A stretch of 64,000 nucleotides of DNA from Alteraurantiacibacter hainanensis (GCF_036321025.1 NZ_JAZAPB010000001.1:1178001-1242000); one strand, 5' to 3'. Positions 9,559 to 18,557 are shown, counted from the first letter of the stretch. Program-made: numbers and translations. The notes: generated from the letters alone by a model not told the origin.

Positions 9559-9615
9559 GCGACAAAATGCGACAATACAGTCTCTCTCGGGCAAACTGCT
9601 GCGACAAGCTGTCGC
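9559..9615. promoter_or_regulatory. GCGACA half-site cluster upstream of the EF-hand/two-component operon
   Basis: GCGACAAAAT and GCGACAATAC stand in tandem at a 10-bp step (9559 and 9569). About 32 bp further on there is a perfect inverted pair, GCGACA-AGC-TGTCGC (9601-9615). The cluster lies about 100-150 bp before the ATG of the EF-hand gene. OmpR-family regulators often bind direct repeats at about one helical turn, so an autoregulatory operator is plausible. This is inference from position and symmetry only. Confidence 0.4.
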
Positions 9616-9711
9616 TATAACCGGTTTCGAGAGTGGCGGGGTGCCGCAATCGTCCTCCCCCCTTCAAGGCGGCGCCCCGTTGCTCTACCAAATGAACTGG
9701 AGAGCATTACA

Positions 9712-10236
9712 ATGAAAAAGACCCTCATACTGGCCCTTGCCGCAGGTGGTCTTGCCATCGGCGGAACCGCCGTGGCGCAGGAGCGTCCCGAACGCGGCGC
9801 CGACATCACCCGCGCCGATGCCGAAGCCCGCGCCGCGCGTCATTTCGAACGCATGGATGCCAACAGCGACGGCGTCATCGACGAGGCCGACCGCGAAGCA
9901 CGGGCCCGCGCCCGCTTCGATCGCGCAGACGCCAATGGCGATGGCATGCTGAGCTTTGCCGAAACGCAGGCCATGCGCGGGGAACGCCGGGCCGAGCGTG
10001 GAGAACACCGCGGCATGCGCGGCCATCGCATGGGCCGCCGCGGCGAAATGCGCGGCATGATGGCCGAGCGCGCCGATACCAATAACGACGGCAAGATCAG
10101 CCAGGCCGAATTCACCTCCGCCGCCCTCGCCCGCTTCGAAAGCGCGGATGCCAATAACGATGGCACCGTCACTGCCGAGGAACGCCGAGAGCAGCGAAAC
10201 GAACGCCGTGCCCAGCGCCGCGCCAATCGCGGATGA
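9712..10236 (+). CDS. Exported EF-hand calcium-binding protein
   Basis: 174 residues with a signal peptide (about 1-23, AVAQ end). Four canonical EF-hand loops start at Asp49, Asp73, Asp122 and Asp146, each of the form DxNxDGxIxxxE/D. They are arranged as two pairs separated by an Arg/Met-rich linker (about 88-120). The C-terminal tail is also very basic. It should bind calcium in the periplasm. It is the first gene of an apparent operon: its stop overlaps the response-regulator start by 4 bp, which links it to signal sensing. A longer in-frame extension upstream lacks any export signal and was not used. Confidence 0.9.
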   Translation: MKKTLILALAAGGLAIGGTAVAQERPERGADITRADAEARAARHFERMDANSDGVIDEADREARARARFDRADANGDGMLSFAETQAMRGERRAERGEHRGMRGHRMGRRGEMRGMMAERADTNNDGKISQAEFTSAALARFESADANNDGTVTAEERREQRNERRAQRRANRG

Positions 10237-10970
10237 GCGAAGCACCAATAAAATTGCTGCTGGTGGATGACGAAGCCAGCCTGCGCGAACCCCTGGCCGA
10301 CTACCTGTCGCGCCAGGGGTTTGCCGTGCACCAGGTGGGCGACGCGGCAAAGGCGCGTGCAGCCTTGCTCGACGAGGCGCCGGACCTTGTCCTGCTCGAC
10401 ATCATGATGCCGGGCGAGGACGGGACTTCCCTGTGCCGCCACCTGGTGGAGAGCCGCAACCTCCCGGTCATCTTCCTCACCGCCAGAGGCGAGGCGACCG
10501 ACCGCATCGTGGGATTGGAAATCGGCGCCGACGATTACGTGGTGAAACCCTTCGAACCGCGCGAACTCGTCGCGCGCATCCGCTCCGTCCTGCGCCGCGC
10601 CAGCAAGGGCAACGGTGGAAACAACCAGAGTGTCGACGCGCACTACGAGTTCGACGGCTGGCGGCTCGACCCGCTCAAGCGCCGCCTGACCGATCCCGAA
10701 GGCAGCGTGGTGCCCATTTCCTCCGCCGAATTCCGCCTGCTGGTCGCCCTGCTCGACCATCCGCAGCAGGTGATGGACCGCGACAAGCTGCTCGACATGG
10801 TGCAGGGGCGCGAGGCCCACCTGTTCGATCGCGCGGTGGACAACCAGGTCAGCCGCCTGCGCCGCAAGATCGAGGCCGACAGCCGCGATCCCAAGCTGAT
10901 CCAGACGGTTTGGGGCGGTGGATACATGCTGGCAGCGGAAGTCCGGCGTTTCGTGCCGGAAGCCGACTGA
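10233..10970 (+). CDS. OmpR-family response regulator
   Basis: 245 residues: an N-terminal receiver domain with the acidic pair near residues 12-13, the phospho-acceptor Asp56 in LVLLDIMMPGEDG and a Lys in YVVKPFEP, followed by a C-terminal winged-helix DNA-binding domain (about 145-238). It should be phosphorylated by the kinase encoded 17 bp downstream and control transcription, possibly of its own operon. The start ATG lies in an ATGA overlap with the EF-hand gene. Confidence 0.95.
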   Translation: MSEAPIKLLLVDDEASLREPLADYLSRQGFAVHQVGDAAKARAALLDEAPDLVLLDIMMPGEDGTSLCRHLVESRNLPVIFLTARGEATDRIVGLEIGADDYVVKPFEPRELVARIRSVLRRASKGNGGNNQSVDAHYEFDGWRLDPLKRRLTDPEGSVVPISSAEFRLLVALLDHPQQVMDRDKLLDMVQGREAHLFDRAVDNQVSRLRRKIEADSRDPKLIQTVWGGGYMLAAEVRRFVPEAD

Positions 10971-10987
10971 GGACAGTTCGACCGATC

Positions 10988-12379
10988 ATGCGACGCTTCC
11001 TTCCAAAGAGCCTGCTGGGGCAGATGCTGCTTTCCGTGGCGCTGGCCCTGCTGGTGGCCCAGGTGCTGTCGGGCGTGCTGCTGTTCCGTGCCGAACAGCG
11101 CAGGCTGGAATCGGGCGTGATCAGTTCGCTGGCCTTCCAGCTCGTGCGCGACCCGAGGGTCGACGTGCGCGACGACCGGCGGAGCGGCGAAGGCCGCCGG
11201 GAACGTCGGCGCATGCGGATCGAGCGCGCACTCGAATCGCCCATCGTGCGCGGCGAACTGCGCGACCGCGAGCGGGAGGAAGCCCTGCGCACGGTTTTGC
11301 AGGACCAGGGCGTGGCTGTTGCGGAGCTCGTCGTCCTCACCCGCGAGGTGGACGAAGACCGCTACCTGATGAACCGGATCCGCAATGCGCCCGGCCTCTA
11401 CCGTGACCGCTTCGATCCCGGCGGTCAGATCGTGCTCGCCGGGCTGAAACGCACCGACGCGGAGCAGTGGCTGGTAGCCCGGGCACCCCTGCCGCCGCGC
11501 AATGCGCGGGCCTTTCGCGGGGTCATCTTCCAGACCCTGATCCTCTACATCGTGATTGTCGGCGGGCTGGCCCTGCTGCTGCGCCGAATCACACGTCCGC
11601 TGGCTGCGCTCACCCGGCGCGTCGAGCAGTTCGGCGGCGTGCCCGAACGCGGCGATCCCATCGAACCTTCCGGGCCGCAGGACACCCGCCGCCTGATCGC
11701 CGCGCACAACGCGATGGAGGCGCGCATTGCCGCCCTGCTCGATGAAAAGGACGTGATGCTGGGCGCCATCGGGCATGATCTCAAGACCCCGCTCGCCGCG
11801 CTTCGCGTGCGCATCGAGAGCGTGGAGGACGATACCGAGCGCCAGCGCATGGCGAGCACGATCGAGGACATCACCACCTCGCTCGACGATATTCTCTCGC
11901 TCGCCCGGGTGGGTCGCCCCAGCGATCCGTTGGAGCGTACCGAGCTGTCGGCCCTCGTGGCCTCGGTCGTGGAGGAATACGAGGACATGGGCGAGGACGT
12001 CGCCCTGGGCGATGCCGAGCGCATTGCCCTCCCGATGCGAACGACATGGCTGCGGCGAGCGATCCGCAACCTGGTGGGCAACGCGCTGCGCTACGGCGGT
12101 CAGGCGCGCATCAGCCTTTCGCGAGACAATACCCATGCCGTCATCCGCATTGCCGATACCGGCCCCGGCATCCCCGACGACCAGATCGACGCCATGCTGG
12201 AGCCTTTCACGCGCGGCGAAACGTCGCGCAGCCGCGAAACGGGCGGGGCGGGGCTGGGCCTCACGCTGGCCCGCGCGATTGCCGAGCAGCACGGCGGCAC
12301 CCTGGCCCTGGCGAATCGCCTAGACTCGCAAGGCGAGGTCGCCGGACTGGTGGCGGAGCTGCGGCTGCCCCTCGCCTGA
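10988..12379 (+). CDS. Sensor histidine kinase
   Basis: 463 residues. Two membrane segments (about 8-33 and 178-198) enclose a periplasmic domain that is strikingly Arg-rich near residues 57-98. A HAMP linker follows, then the dimerisation/phospho-acceptor region with His263 in AIGHDLKTPLAAL, and a HATPase domain with GNALRYG, ADTGPGIP and GLGLTLA. It partners with the adjacent OmpR-type regulator. The signal is unknown, but coupling to a periplasmic EF-hand protein makes calcium, another divalent metal or envelope stress reasonable guesses. Confidence 0.94.
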   Translation: MRRFLPKSLLGQMLLSVALALLVAQVLSGVLLFRAEQRRLESGVISSLAFQLVRDPRVDVRDDRRSGEGRRERRRMRIERALESPIVRGELRDREREEALRTVLQDQGVAVAELVVLTREVDEDRYLMNRIRNAPGLYRDRFDPGGQIVLAGLKRTDAEQWLVARAPLPPRNARAFRGVIFQTLILYIVIVGGLALLLRRITRPLAALTRRVEQFGGVPERGDPIEPSGPQDTRRLIAAHNAMEARIAALLDEKDVMLGAIGHDLKTPLAALRVRIESVEDDTERQRMASTIEDITTSLDDILSLARVGRPSDPLERTELSALVASVVEEYEDMGEDVALGDAERIALPMRTTWLRRAIRNLVGNALRYGGQARISLSRDNTHAVIRIADTGPGIPDDQIDAMLEPFTRGETSRSRETGGAGLGLTLARAIAEQHGGTLALANRLDSQGEVAGLVAELRLPLA

Positions 12380-12401
12380 TACGACAGGGGCCTCCCGGCC
12401 C

Positions 12402-13928
12402 TCAGCGCATCAGCCCGCCGACGATGTTGCGGACGAAGGCGTTCAGGCCGGTGCGCACCGGATCGGCGCGGGACTTGCGGCCCAGTGCCGCTGCCACCGC
12501 CACCGAGGCCAGCGATCCGGCGGCCGCCCTCACGCCACTCTTGCCTGCACGTTCCCATAGCGAGGGAGACTTGCGCGGCTGCTTGGCAACTTCCTCGCGC
12601 CCCTTCTCCTCCACCTGCTCGGCGGTGATGGCGGCATCGCGCGCCTTCTGCAGCAGCACCTCCTCGGCGCTCTCGCGGTTCACCCGCTCGTCGTACTTGC
12701 CTGCATGCGGGCTGACCGACTGGATGGTGGCCCGCTCCTTCGCCGTCAGGGGGCCGAGGCGGCTGCGTGGCGGCTTAATCAGTGTGCGCTGGACGACGGT
12801 GGGCGCACCGTCCTCGTCCAGCGTCGAGACCAGCGCTTCGCCCACGCGCAGCTGGGTGATCGCCTCCTCAACGTCGAGATCGGGATTGATCCGGAACGTC
12901 TCGGCCGCGGCCTTGATGGCGCGCTTGTCGCGCGGGGTGAAGGCGCGCAGGGCGTGCTGCACGCGGTTGCCCAGCTGGCCCGCGACTTCCTCCGGGATGT
13001 CGATGGGGTTCTGCGTCACGAAAAATACGCCCACGCCCTTGGAACGGATCAGGCGCACCACCCGCTCGATCGTTTCCTGCAAGGCATCGGGTGCATCGTC
13101 GAACAGCAAGTGCGCCTCGTCGAAGAAGAACACCAGCTTCGGCTTCTCAGGGTCGCCGACCTCGGGAAGGCTTTCGAAGAGTTCCGCCAGCAGCCACAGC
13201 AGGAAGGTGGCGTAGAGCTTGGGGCTGCGCATCAACTGCTCGGCCGCCAGCACGTTCACGATGCCGCGCCCCTTCTCGTCCACGGTCAGGAAATCGTCGA
13301 TCTCCAGCGCGGGTTCGCCGAAGAACTTGTCCGCCCCCTGCGCCTCGAAGCTGAGCAGTTGCCGCTGGATGGCCCCGACCGACTGCTTCGACACGTTGCC
13401 GTACTGGCCCGACAGCTCCTGGGCGTTGTCGTAGGCCCAGGCCAGCATGGTGCGCAGGTCCTCGAAATCCAGCAGCAGCAGTCCGTTCTCGTCGGCATGG
13501 CGGAAGACGATCTGCAGCACGCCTTCCTGCGTTTCGTTCAGGTCCAGCAGGCGCGAAAGCAGCAACGGCCCCATTTCGGATACCGTGGTGCGGATCGGGT
13601 GCCCGTTCTCTCCGTAGAGGTCCCAGAACACCACCGGATTGTCGGAATAGGCATAGTCCTCCATGCCCAGTTCCTTCGCCCGGCTCTCGAGCTTGTCGGC
13701 ATGCTTGAACGTGGGCGAGCCCGGCATGGCGATGCCCGACAGGTCGCCTTTCACGTCGGCCACGAAGACCGGCACGCCGTGAGCTGAGAAACTCTCCGCC
13801 ATGCCCTGCAGCGTCACCGTCTTGCCCGTGCCTGTCGCGCCTGCGACCAGGCCGTGACGGTTCGCGCGCGACAGGTCGAGCGCCTGCCGATTTCCGTCCA
13901 GATCGTTGCCAAGGAAAATGTCGGCCAT
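12402..13928 (-). CDS. HerA-like ATPase, DUF853 (YjgR) family
   Basis: 508 residues from the ATG of MADIFLGND; a longer open frame upstream does not look conserved. Walker A GATGTGKT is at residues 30-37 and Walker B is VFFFDEAHLLFDD. This is the DUF853 branch of the HerA/FtsK P-loop ATPases, whose members are predicted DNA-translocating or helicase-like proteins of unclear cell role. The C-terminal segment (about 430-508) is charged and then hydrophobic/Ala-rich. It faces pabBC divergently across about 55 bp. Confidence 0.88.
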   Translation of the reverse strand: MADIFLGNDLDGNRQALDLSRANRHGLVAGATGTGKTVTLQGMAESFSAHGVPVFVADVKGDLSGIAMPGSPTFKHADKLESRAKELGMEDYAYSDNPVVFWDLYGENGHPIRTTVSEMGPLLLSRLLDLNETQEGVLQIVFRHADENGLLLLDFEDLRTMLAWAYDNAQELSGQYGNVSKQSVGAIQRQLLSFEAQGADKFFGEPALEIDDFLTVDEKGRGIVNVLAAEQLMRSPKLYATFLLWLLAELFESLPEVGDPEKPKLVFFFDEAHLLFDDAPDALQETIERVVRLIRSKGVGVFFVTQNPIDIPEEVAGQLGNRVQHALRAFTPRDKRAIKAAAETFRINPDLDVEEAITQLRVGEALVSTLDEDGAPTVVQRTLIKPPRSRLGPLTAKERATIQSVSPHAGKYDERVNRESAEEVLLQKARDAAITAEQVEEKGREEVAKQPRKSPSLWERAGKSGVRAAAGSLASVAVAAALGRKSRADPVRTGLNAFVRNIVGGLMR

Positions 13929-13983
13929 TCGGACCCCTATTCGATTGTTGCCGTATTCGGGGAGTGACCCTAGAGCGGGGCGG

Positions 13984-15795
13984 ATGGATGGCAAGGCCCC
14001 CTTCGTCCTGCTCGACGATGCGCGCACGACCGGCGCCAGCGATGCGCATTGCTTCACGAATCCCTCGCAGGTCTTCGTGGCGCGCCGCGCACAGGATGTC
14101 GTTTCCGTGCTGGAAGAGGCGGACGCCGCCCGGCGCGAGAGCGGTAAGCACCTTGCCGGTTACCTCGCCTACGAGGCCGGACTGGCCCTGGAAGGCCGGC
14201 TTGCCCCCTTGGCCGCGCAGCGTTGCGGCGGCTCCGGCCCGCTGGTCTGGCTGGGCCTGTTCGACGATCCGGAAATCATCCCCGCTGGCGAGATGGAAGG
14301 CTGGCTCGCCGCTCGCACCAGCGGCGATGCGAGCATCGGCCCCCTCGATCCGCAGGTCTCGACCGGCGCCTATCTCGATGCCTTCGACACGCTGCAGGAG
14401 GCGATCCGGGCGGGCGACATTTACCAGGCCAACCTCACCTTCCCGCTGGCAGGCCCGGCGAAGGGCGACCCGATCACGCTCTACGCGAAGATTCGCCCGA
14501 CGGCCGCCGCCGGTTATGGCGGCCTGATCTTCGACGGGTCGGACTGGCTGCTCTCGTTCAGCCCCGAACTCTTCTTCGCCCTGCGCGGCCGCGATGCGAA
14601 GGTGAAGCCGATGAAGGGCACCCGCCCGCGCGGCGGCAGCGAGGCGGAAGACGCGGCGCTGAAGGACGAACTGGCCCGTTCGGTGAAGGACAAGGCCGAA
14701 AACCTGATGATCGTCGACCTGATGCGCAACGATCTCAGCCGCGTGGCCCAGGCAGGCACTGTCCGCGTGGAGCATCCCTTCGCCGTCGAAACCTATCCGA
14801 CGCTGCACACCATGACCACGACGGTGCTGGCGAGGCTGATGGAAGACAAGGGCGCTGTCGACGTGCTCGACGCGATCTTCCCCTGCGGCTCCATCACGGG
14901 CGCGCCGAAAATCCGCGCCATGGAACTGATCGACGAGGTGGAGCGCGACGCGCGCGGCCCCTATTGCGGTGCGATCGGTCGCATCGATCCACCGGCCGAC
15001 GGGCACGACGGTGACGCCGCCTTCAATGTCGCCATCCGCACCATCCGCCTGACGCCGGGCGAGAACCAGCGCCACAAGGCGGTGCTGGGCGTGGGCGGCG
15101 CGATCGTCGCCGACAGCGACGGGATGGAGGAATGGCGCGAATGCCTGGTGAAAGGGGCGTTCGTGCGCGGTGCGGCGGGCGGCCATGACCTGATAGAAAC
15201 CATGCGGTTCGATCCGCAGGACGGCGTGCCGCTGCTGGAAATGCATCTGGAACGGATGAAGGCCAGCGCCGCCGACCTGGGTTTCGCATTCGACCGGCAC
15301 GAGACGCGCAACCGCATCCAGGCGCTGTGCTTCGAGCTGGAGAGAACCGCAAAGCTTCGCCTGGTCCTGTCGCGGTCCGGCGCGGTAACGCTGGAAGCCC
15401 ATCCGCTGCCCGCCCCCTTGCCCGACCCCGCCCCGTGCATCGTCCTGCCCCACCCCACCGTGGCGCACGACTGGCGCCTGCGACACAAGAGCACCGATCG
15501 CGCCTTCTATGAAGAAGCCCTGGGCGTGGCGAAGGGCACGGGCGCGGTCGAAGCCGTGCTGGTGCGAGACGGCATGGTGACCGAAGGGTGCTGGACCAAC
15601 GTTTTCGTGGAGCGGAACGGTGTTCTCGTCACCCCGCAGCTTTCCGCCGGGCTGCTGCCGGGGGTGCTGCGGCGCTCGCTTGTCGAAGAAGGCAAGGCGA
15701 AGGAAGGACCCGTGAGCCTGGACGACCTCGACAACGGGTTTTTCATCGGCAACGCCCTGCGCGGCCTGATGCCGGCGACGCTGGACGTGCCATGA
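13984..15795 (+). CDS. pabBC: Fused aminodeoxychorismate synthase component I / 4-amino-4-deoxychorismate lyase
   Basis: 603 residues in two parts. Residues 1 to about 350 are a PabB chorismate-binding domain with PMKGTRPRG (209-217), LMRNDLSR and CGSITGAPK. Residues of about 360-603 are a class-IV PLP-dependent lyase (PabC) with LIETMRF, RHKSTDRAFY (candidate PLP Lys) and GCWTNVFV. Together they convert chorismate to p-aminobenzoate for folate, with glutamine amidotransferase PabA encoded elsewhere. Starting at the ATG within CGGATGGATGG avoids a non-conserved leader. The stop overlaps the aminotransferase start (ATGA). Confidence 0.93.
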   Translation: MDGKAPFVLLDDARTTGASDAHCFTNPSQVFVARRAQDVVSVLEEADAARRESGKHLAGYLAYEAGLALEGRLAPLAAQRCGGSGPLVWLGLFDDPEIIPAGEMEGWLAARTSGDASIGPLDPQVSTGAYLDAFDTLQEAIRAGDIYQANLTFPLAGPAKGDPITLYAKIRPTAAAGYGGLIFDGSDWLLSFSPELFFALRGRDAKVKPMKGTRPRGGSEAEDAALKDELARSVKDKAENLMIVDLMRNDLSRVAQAGTVRVEHPFAVETYPTLHTMTTTVLARLMEDKGAVDVLDAIFPCGSITGAPKIRAMELIDEVERDARGPYCGAIGRIDPPADGHDGDAAFNVAIRTIRLTPGENQRHKAVLGVGGAIVADSDGMEEWRECLVKGAFVRGAAGGHDLIETMRFDPQDGVPLLEMHLERMKASAADLGFAFDRHETRNRIQALCFELERTAKLRLVLSRSGAVTLEAHPLPAPLPDPAPCIVLPHPTVAHDWRLRHKSTDRAFYEEALGVAKGTGAVEAVLVRDGMVTEGCWTNVFVERNGVLVTPQLSAGLLPGVLRRSLVEEGKAKEGPVSLDDLDNGFFIGNALRGLMPATLDVP

Positions 15796-16970
15796 GCACG
15801 CAGCACCTGAGCCAGGCGCTCCAGCGCATCGAGGCTTCGCCCACCACCGCGATGACCGACCGGGCCAGCGAACTGCGCGAAGCCGGACGCGACATCATCT
15901 CTCTGTCGGTAGGCGAACCCGATTTCCCCACGCCGCCGCACGTGATCGAGGCCGCGAAGGCAGCGCTGGACGCGGGCGACACCCGCTACACCCCCGTCAC
16001 CGGCACCGCGCGGCTGAAAGCCGCGGCGACGCTTCACTTCCGGCGCGATCTCGGCATCGAGACCGATCCCTCGCGCGTGATCGTCACCGCGGGGGGAAAG
16101 CAGGCGATATTCGAGGCGCTGGCCGCCACCGTCAGCGCGGGCGACGAGGTTATCGTGCCCGCCCCGTGGTGGGTCAGCTATCCGCAGATGGTGCGCTTTT
16201 GCGGCGGCACCGTCGTCCCGCTGCGCACCAGCGCCGCCAACGGTTTCCGCTTCCACCCGACCGAACTCGACGCGCTGATAACCCCGCGCACCAACTGGCT
16301 GATGCTGAATTCGCCCGGCAATCCCACAGGGGCCGTCTATCCGGCGGACATGCTGCGCGGCATTGGCGAGGTGCTGCGCCGCCATCCGCAGGTGCTGGTG
16401 CTGTCGGACGATATCTACGCGCCGCTTTCCTATACGGGCCAGCCGCACGCCACGCTGGCCGTCGAATGTCCGGACCTTGCCGATCGCATCATCACCGTCT
16501 CGGGCGTTTCCAAGAGCCACGCCATGACGGGCTTTCGCATCGGCGTTGCCACCGGGCCGGACTGGCTGATTTCGGCCATGGGCCGGTTGCAGAGCAATTC
16601 CAGCGGCAACCCCGCCAGCATCTCGCAGGCCGCGGCCGTCGCCGCTTTCGAAGGGCCGCAGAATTTCCTGTCGGACTGGCGCGAGGCTTTCCGCCGCCGC
16701 CGCGACATGGTGGTGGAGCGGGTGAACGCCATTCCCGGTCTCTCCACGCCCGTTCCCGATGGCGCCTTCTACTGCCTTGTCGATGCCGCGCCGCTGATGG
16801 ATCGCTTCGGCGGGGACGATTCGAAACTGGCGCTGCAACTGCTCGACAACGGCGTGGCCACGGTCGCCGCCTCCGCCTTCGGTGGCAGAGACGGCTTCCG
16901 CATCAGCTTCGCGGCTGACGAGGCGGTGCTGGACAAGGCTCTGGACAGGGTTAAGGACGCCCTCACCTGA
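15792..16970 (+). CDS. aspC: Class-I/II pyridoxal-phosphate aminotransferase, aspartate aminotransferase type
   Basis: 392 residues. The fold-type I core is clear: SVGEPDFPTP near the start, NSPGNPTG (substrate/PLP loop) and Lys241 in SGVSKSHAMTGFRIG as the PLP Schiff-base lysine. It belongs to the aspartate aminotransferase Ib-like group that swaps amino groups between aspartate (or related amino acids) and 2-oxoglutarate. Exact specificity is not certain. Translationally coupled to pabBC by a 4-bp overlap. Confidence 0.92.
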   Translation: MSTQHLSQALQRIEASPTTAMTDRASELREAGRDIISLSVGEPDFPTPPHVIEAAKAALDAGDTRYTPVTGTARLKAAATLHFRRDLGIETDPSRVIVTAGGKQAIFEALAATVSAGDEVIVPAPWWVSYPQMVRFCGGTVVPLRTSAANGFRFHPTELDALITPRTNWLMLNSPGNPTGAVYPADMLRGIGEVLRRHPQVLVLSDDIYAPLSYTGQPHATLAVECPDLADRIITVSGVSKSHAMTGFRIGVATGPDWLISAMGRLQSNSSGNPASISQAAAVAAFEGPQNFLSDWREAFRRRRDMVVERVNAIPGLSTPVPDGAFYCLVDAAPLMDRFGGDDSKLALQLLDNGVATVAASAFGGRDGFRISFAADEAVLDKALDRVKDALT

Positions 16971-16981
16971 GTTCCGACGGT

Positions 16982-17057
16982 CCCCGGCTTGTCGAAGGAC
17001 CGCCTCTTTTTTCTCGATAACGCCAGGCCGGAAAGCAGCCCTTCGACAGGCTCGGGG
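16982..17057. repeat. REPIN-like inverted repeat pair
   Basis: CCCCGGCTTGTCGAAGG (16982-16998) and CCTTCGACAGGCTCGGGG (17040-17057) are inverted copies differing by one gap and one base, with a 41-bp spacer. The core GTCGAAGG/CCTTCGAC resembles a dispersed extragenic palindrome that I recall as common in sphingomonad genomes. It fills most of the gap between the aminotransferase and pseudouridine synthase genes. Only this one pair was seen in the window. Confidence 0.6.
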
Positions 17058-17078
17058 CAAACGGATAGAACATACGCC

Positions 17079-17732
17079 ATGCACATTCCCATTCTCTACG
17101 AAGACGGCGAAGCGCTCGTCATCGACAAGCCCGCCGGCCTGCCGATCGAGACCCCGCGCAAGGGCGGGCCTGCGCTCGAGGACCAGTTCGACAGCCTCAA
17201 GCTGGGCTTCCAGCGCGCCCCCGTGCCGGTTCACCGGCTCGATACCGACACCAGCGGCTGCCTGCTGCTGGCGCGCAATCCCAAGGCGCTGAAACGGTTC
17301 AACAAGGCGTTCGAGGAGAAGCAGGTCGCCAAGACCTATCTCGGCATCGTCGCAGGGCCGGTGGAGGACGAGGAAGGGACGATCGACCTTGCCCTGTCCA
17401 AGATCAGCAGCGAAGCGCGCGGCTGGCGCATGATCGTGGCGAAGAAGGGCAAGCCTTCCGTCACTCACTGGACGAAGCGCAAGGAACTGGAGGGCGGCCT
17501 GACCCTGGTGGAATTCCGCCCCGAGACCGGGCGCACCCACCAGATCCGCGTCCATGCCGAACACGCCTTCAAGCGCTCGCTGCTGGGCGACCCCGTCTAC
17601 GGTAACAAGGATGCACGGGTGAAGCGGACGATGCTGCACGCCAGCGCCCTGGTGATGCCGCGCGAAGGCAAGCCCGATATCGTTGCCGAGGCGCCCTTGC
17701 CCGCGGACTTCGTGGCCCTGGGCGCCCAATAG
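17079..17732 (+). CDS. RluA-family pseudouridine synthase
   Basis: 217 residues from the ATG in CGCCATGCAC; the upstream in-frame extension runs through the inverted repeat and was rejected. The catalytic signature HRLDTDTSG carries Asp55, and RTHQIRVH matches the conserved RluA motif. There is no S4 domain, so this is the short RluA/TruC-like form acting on rRNA or tRNA uridines; which site is unknown. Confidence 0.92.
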   Translation: MHIPILYEDGEALVIDKPAGLPIETPRKGGPALEDQFDSLKLGFQRAPVPVHRLDTDTSGCLLLARNPKALKRFNKAFEEKQVAKTYLGIVAGPVEDEEGTIDLALSKISSEARGWRMIVAKKGKPSVTHWTKRKELEGGLTLVEFRPETGRTHQIRVHAEHAFKRSLLGDPVYGNKDARVKRTMLHASALVMPREGKPDIVAEAPLPADFVALGAQ

Positions 17733-17744
17733 AGCGGACGGGCG

Positions 17745-18149
17745 ATGGGCAGGATTCTCGACCGGGCGCACGAGATCGCGGAGGAAAGCTTCATCGCCGC
17801 ATCCGGCCCCGGCGGGCAGAACGTCAACAAGGTGGCGACGGCGGTGCATTTGCGGGTGAACATCTACGCCCTCGCCCTGCCGCCGCGGATCTTTCACCGG
17901 CTGAAGGATCTCGCAGGCAACCGCCTGAACCAGGCGGGCGAGATCGTGATCGATGCGCGCAACCACCGCACGCAGGAGGCCAACCGACGCGAGGCGCGCG
18001 AGCGAATGGCCGAGATGATCACAGAGGCCTGCCGCGAGCCCAAGAAGCGAGCGAAGACGCGGGTGAACCGCCTGAACAAGAGAAAACGCCTCGCCAACAA
18101 GAAGGCGCACGGAGAGAAAAAGGCGCTGCGCGGGAAGATCGACCTGTAG
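17745..18149 (+). CDS. arfB: ArfB-type peptidyl-tRNA hydrolase (ribosome rescue)
   Basis: 134 residues. The release-factor-like domain has the GGQ motif at residues 23-25 (ASGPGGQNVNK). The C-terminal third is a long Lys/Arg-rich tail, which in ArfB/YaeJ enters the empty mRNA channel of stalled ribosomes. Lack of a codon-recognition domain fits codon-independent release. It follows the pseudouridine synthase gene by 12 bp and is probably cotranscribed. Confidence 0.95.
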   Translation: MGRILDRAHEIAEESFIAASGPGGQNVNKVATAVHLRVNIYALALPPRIFHRLKDLAGNRLNQAGEIVIDARNHRTQEANRREARERMAEMITEACREPKKRAKTRVNRLNKRKRLANKKAHGEKKALRGKIDL

Positions 18150-18280
18150 CGCGAAGCTTGACTTTTCCCCGATTCTCTCGCAATGGGCGCGCCGGAGCGG
18201 CGGTGCCGATGGCATCGCCCTATTTATTTCGGGCGGCCCAAACGCATCTGGGCTCCCCTCAGAACCTTTACGAGAGAACC

Positions 18281-18448
18281 ATGGCGAAGCCCGCAACCAT
18301 CAAGATCCGCCTCAACTCCACCGCGGACACCGGCCACTTCTACGTGACCAAGAAGAACCCGCGTAACCACACGGAAAAGTTCACCTTCCGCAAGTACGAT
18401 CCGATTGCGAAGAAGCACGTCGAGTACAAGGAAGGCAAGATCAAGTAA
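18281..18448 (+). CDS. rpmG: 50S ribosomal protein L33
   Basis: 55 residues, MAKPATIKIRL at the N-terminus and a Lys-rich C-terminus, typical of the cysteine-free L33 of Alphaproteobacteria. It is a small component of the large ribosomal subunit. An AG-rich ribosome-binding stretch (ACGAGAGAACC) precedes the ATG. It has its own 130-bp upstream gap, so an independent promoter is likely. Confidence 0.97.
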   Translation: MAKPATIKIRLNSTADTGHFYVTKKNPRNHTEKFTFRKYDPIAKKHVEYKEGKIK

Positions 18449-18470
18449 GCCGCCTTCGGGGACACTTGAT

Positions 18471-18506
18471 CGGCGTTTTCCTGAACGCCGGGAACCTGCC
18501 GGGTTC
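18471..18506 (+). other. Two adjacent hairpins between rpmG and the lolA-like gene
   Basis: CGGCGTT-TTCCTG-AACGCCG (18471-18490) is directly followed by GAACC-TGCCG-GGTTC (18492-18506). Neither has a T-run. They may protect the rpmG mRNA end or reduce read-through; no stronger claim can be made. Confidence 0.35.
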
Positions 18507-18557
18507 ACTGACAGTTCAACGCCTCACCTGCATATCGGGCACTCAACTGGTGAGAGT

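Noticed and set aside
13147..15486. 779-codon frame opposite pabBC and the HerA-like gene
   Set aside because: Antisense shadow with no domain; the sense genes have clear motifs.
15507..18296. 929-codon frame opposite the aminotransferase, pseudouridine synthase and ArfB genes
   Set aside because: Antisense shadow that crosses three real genes and a repeat.
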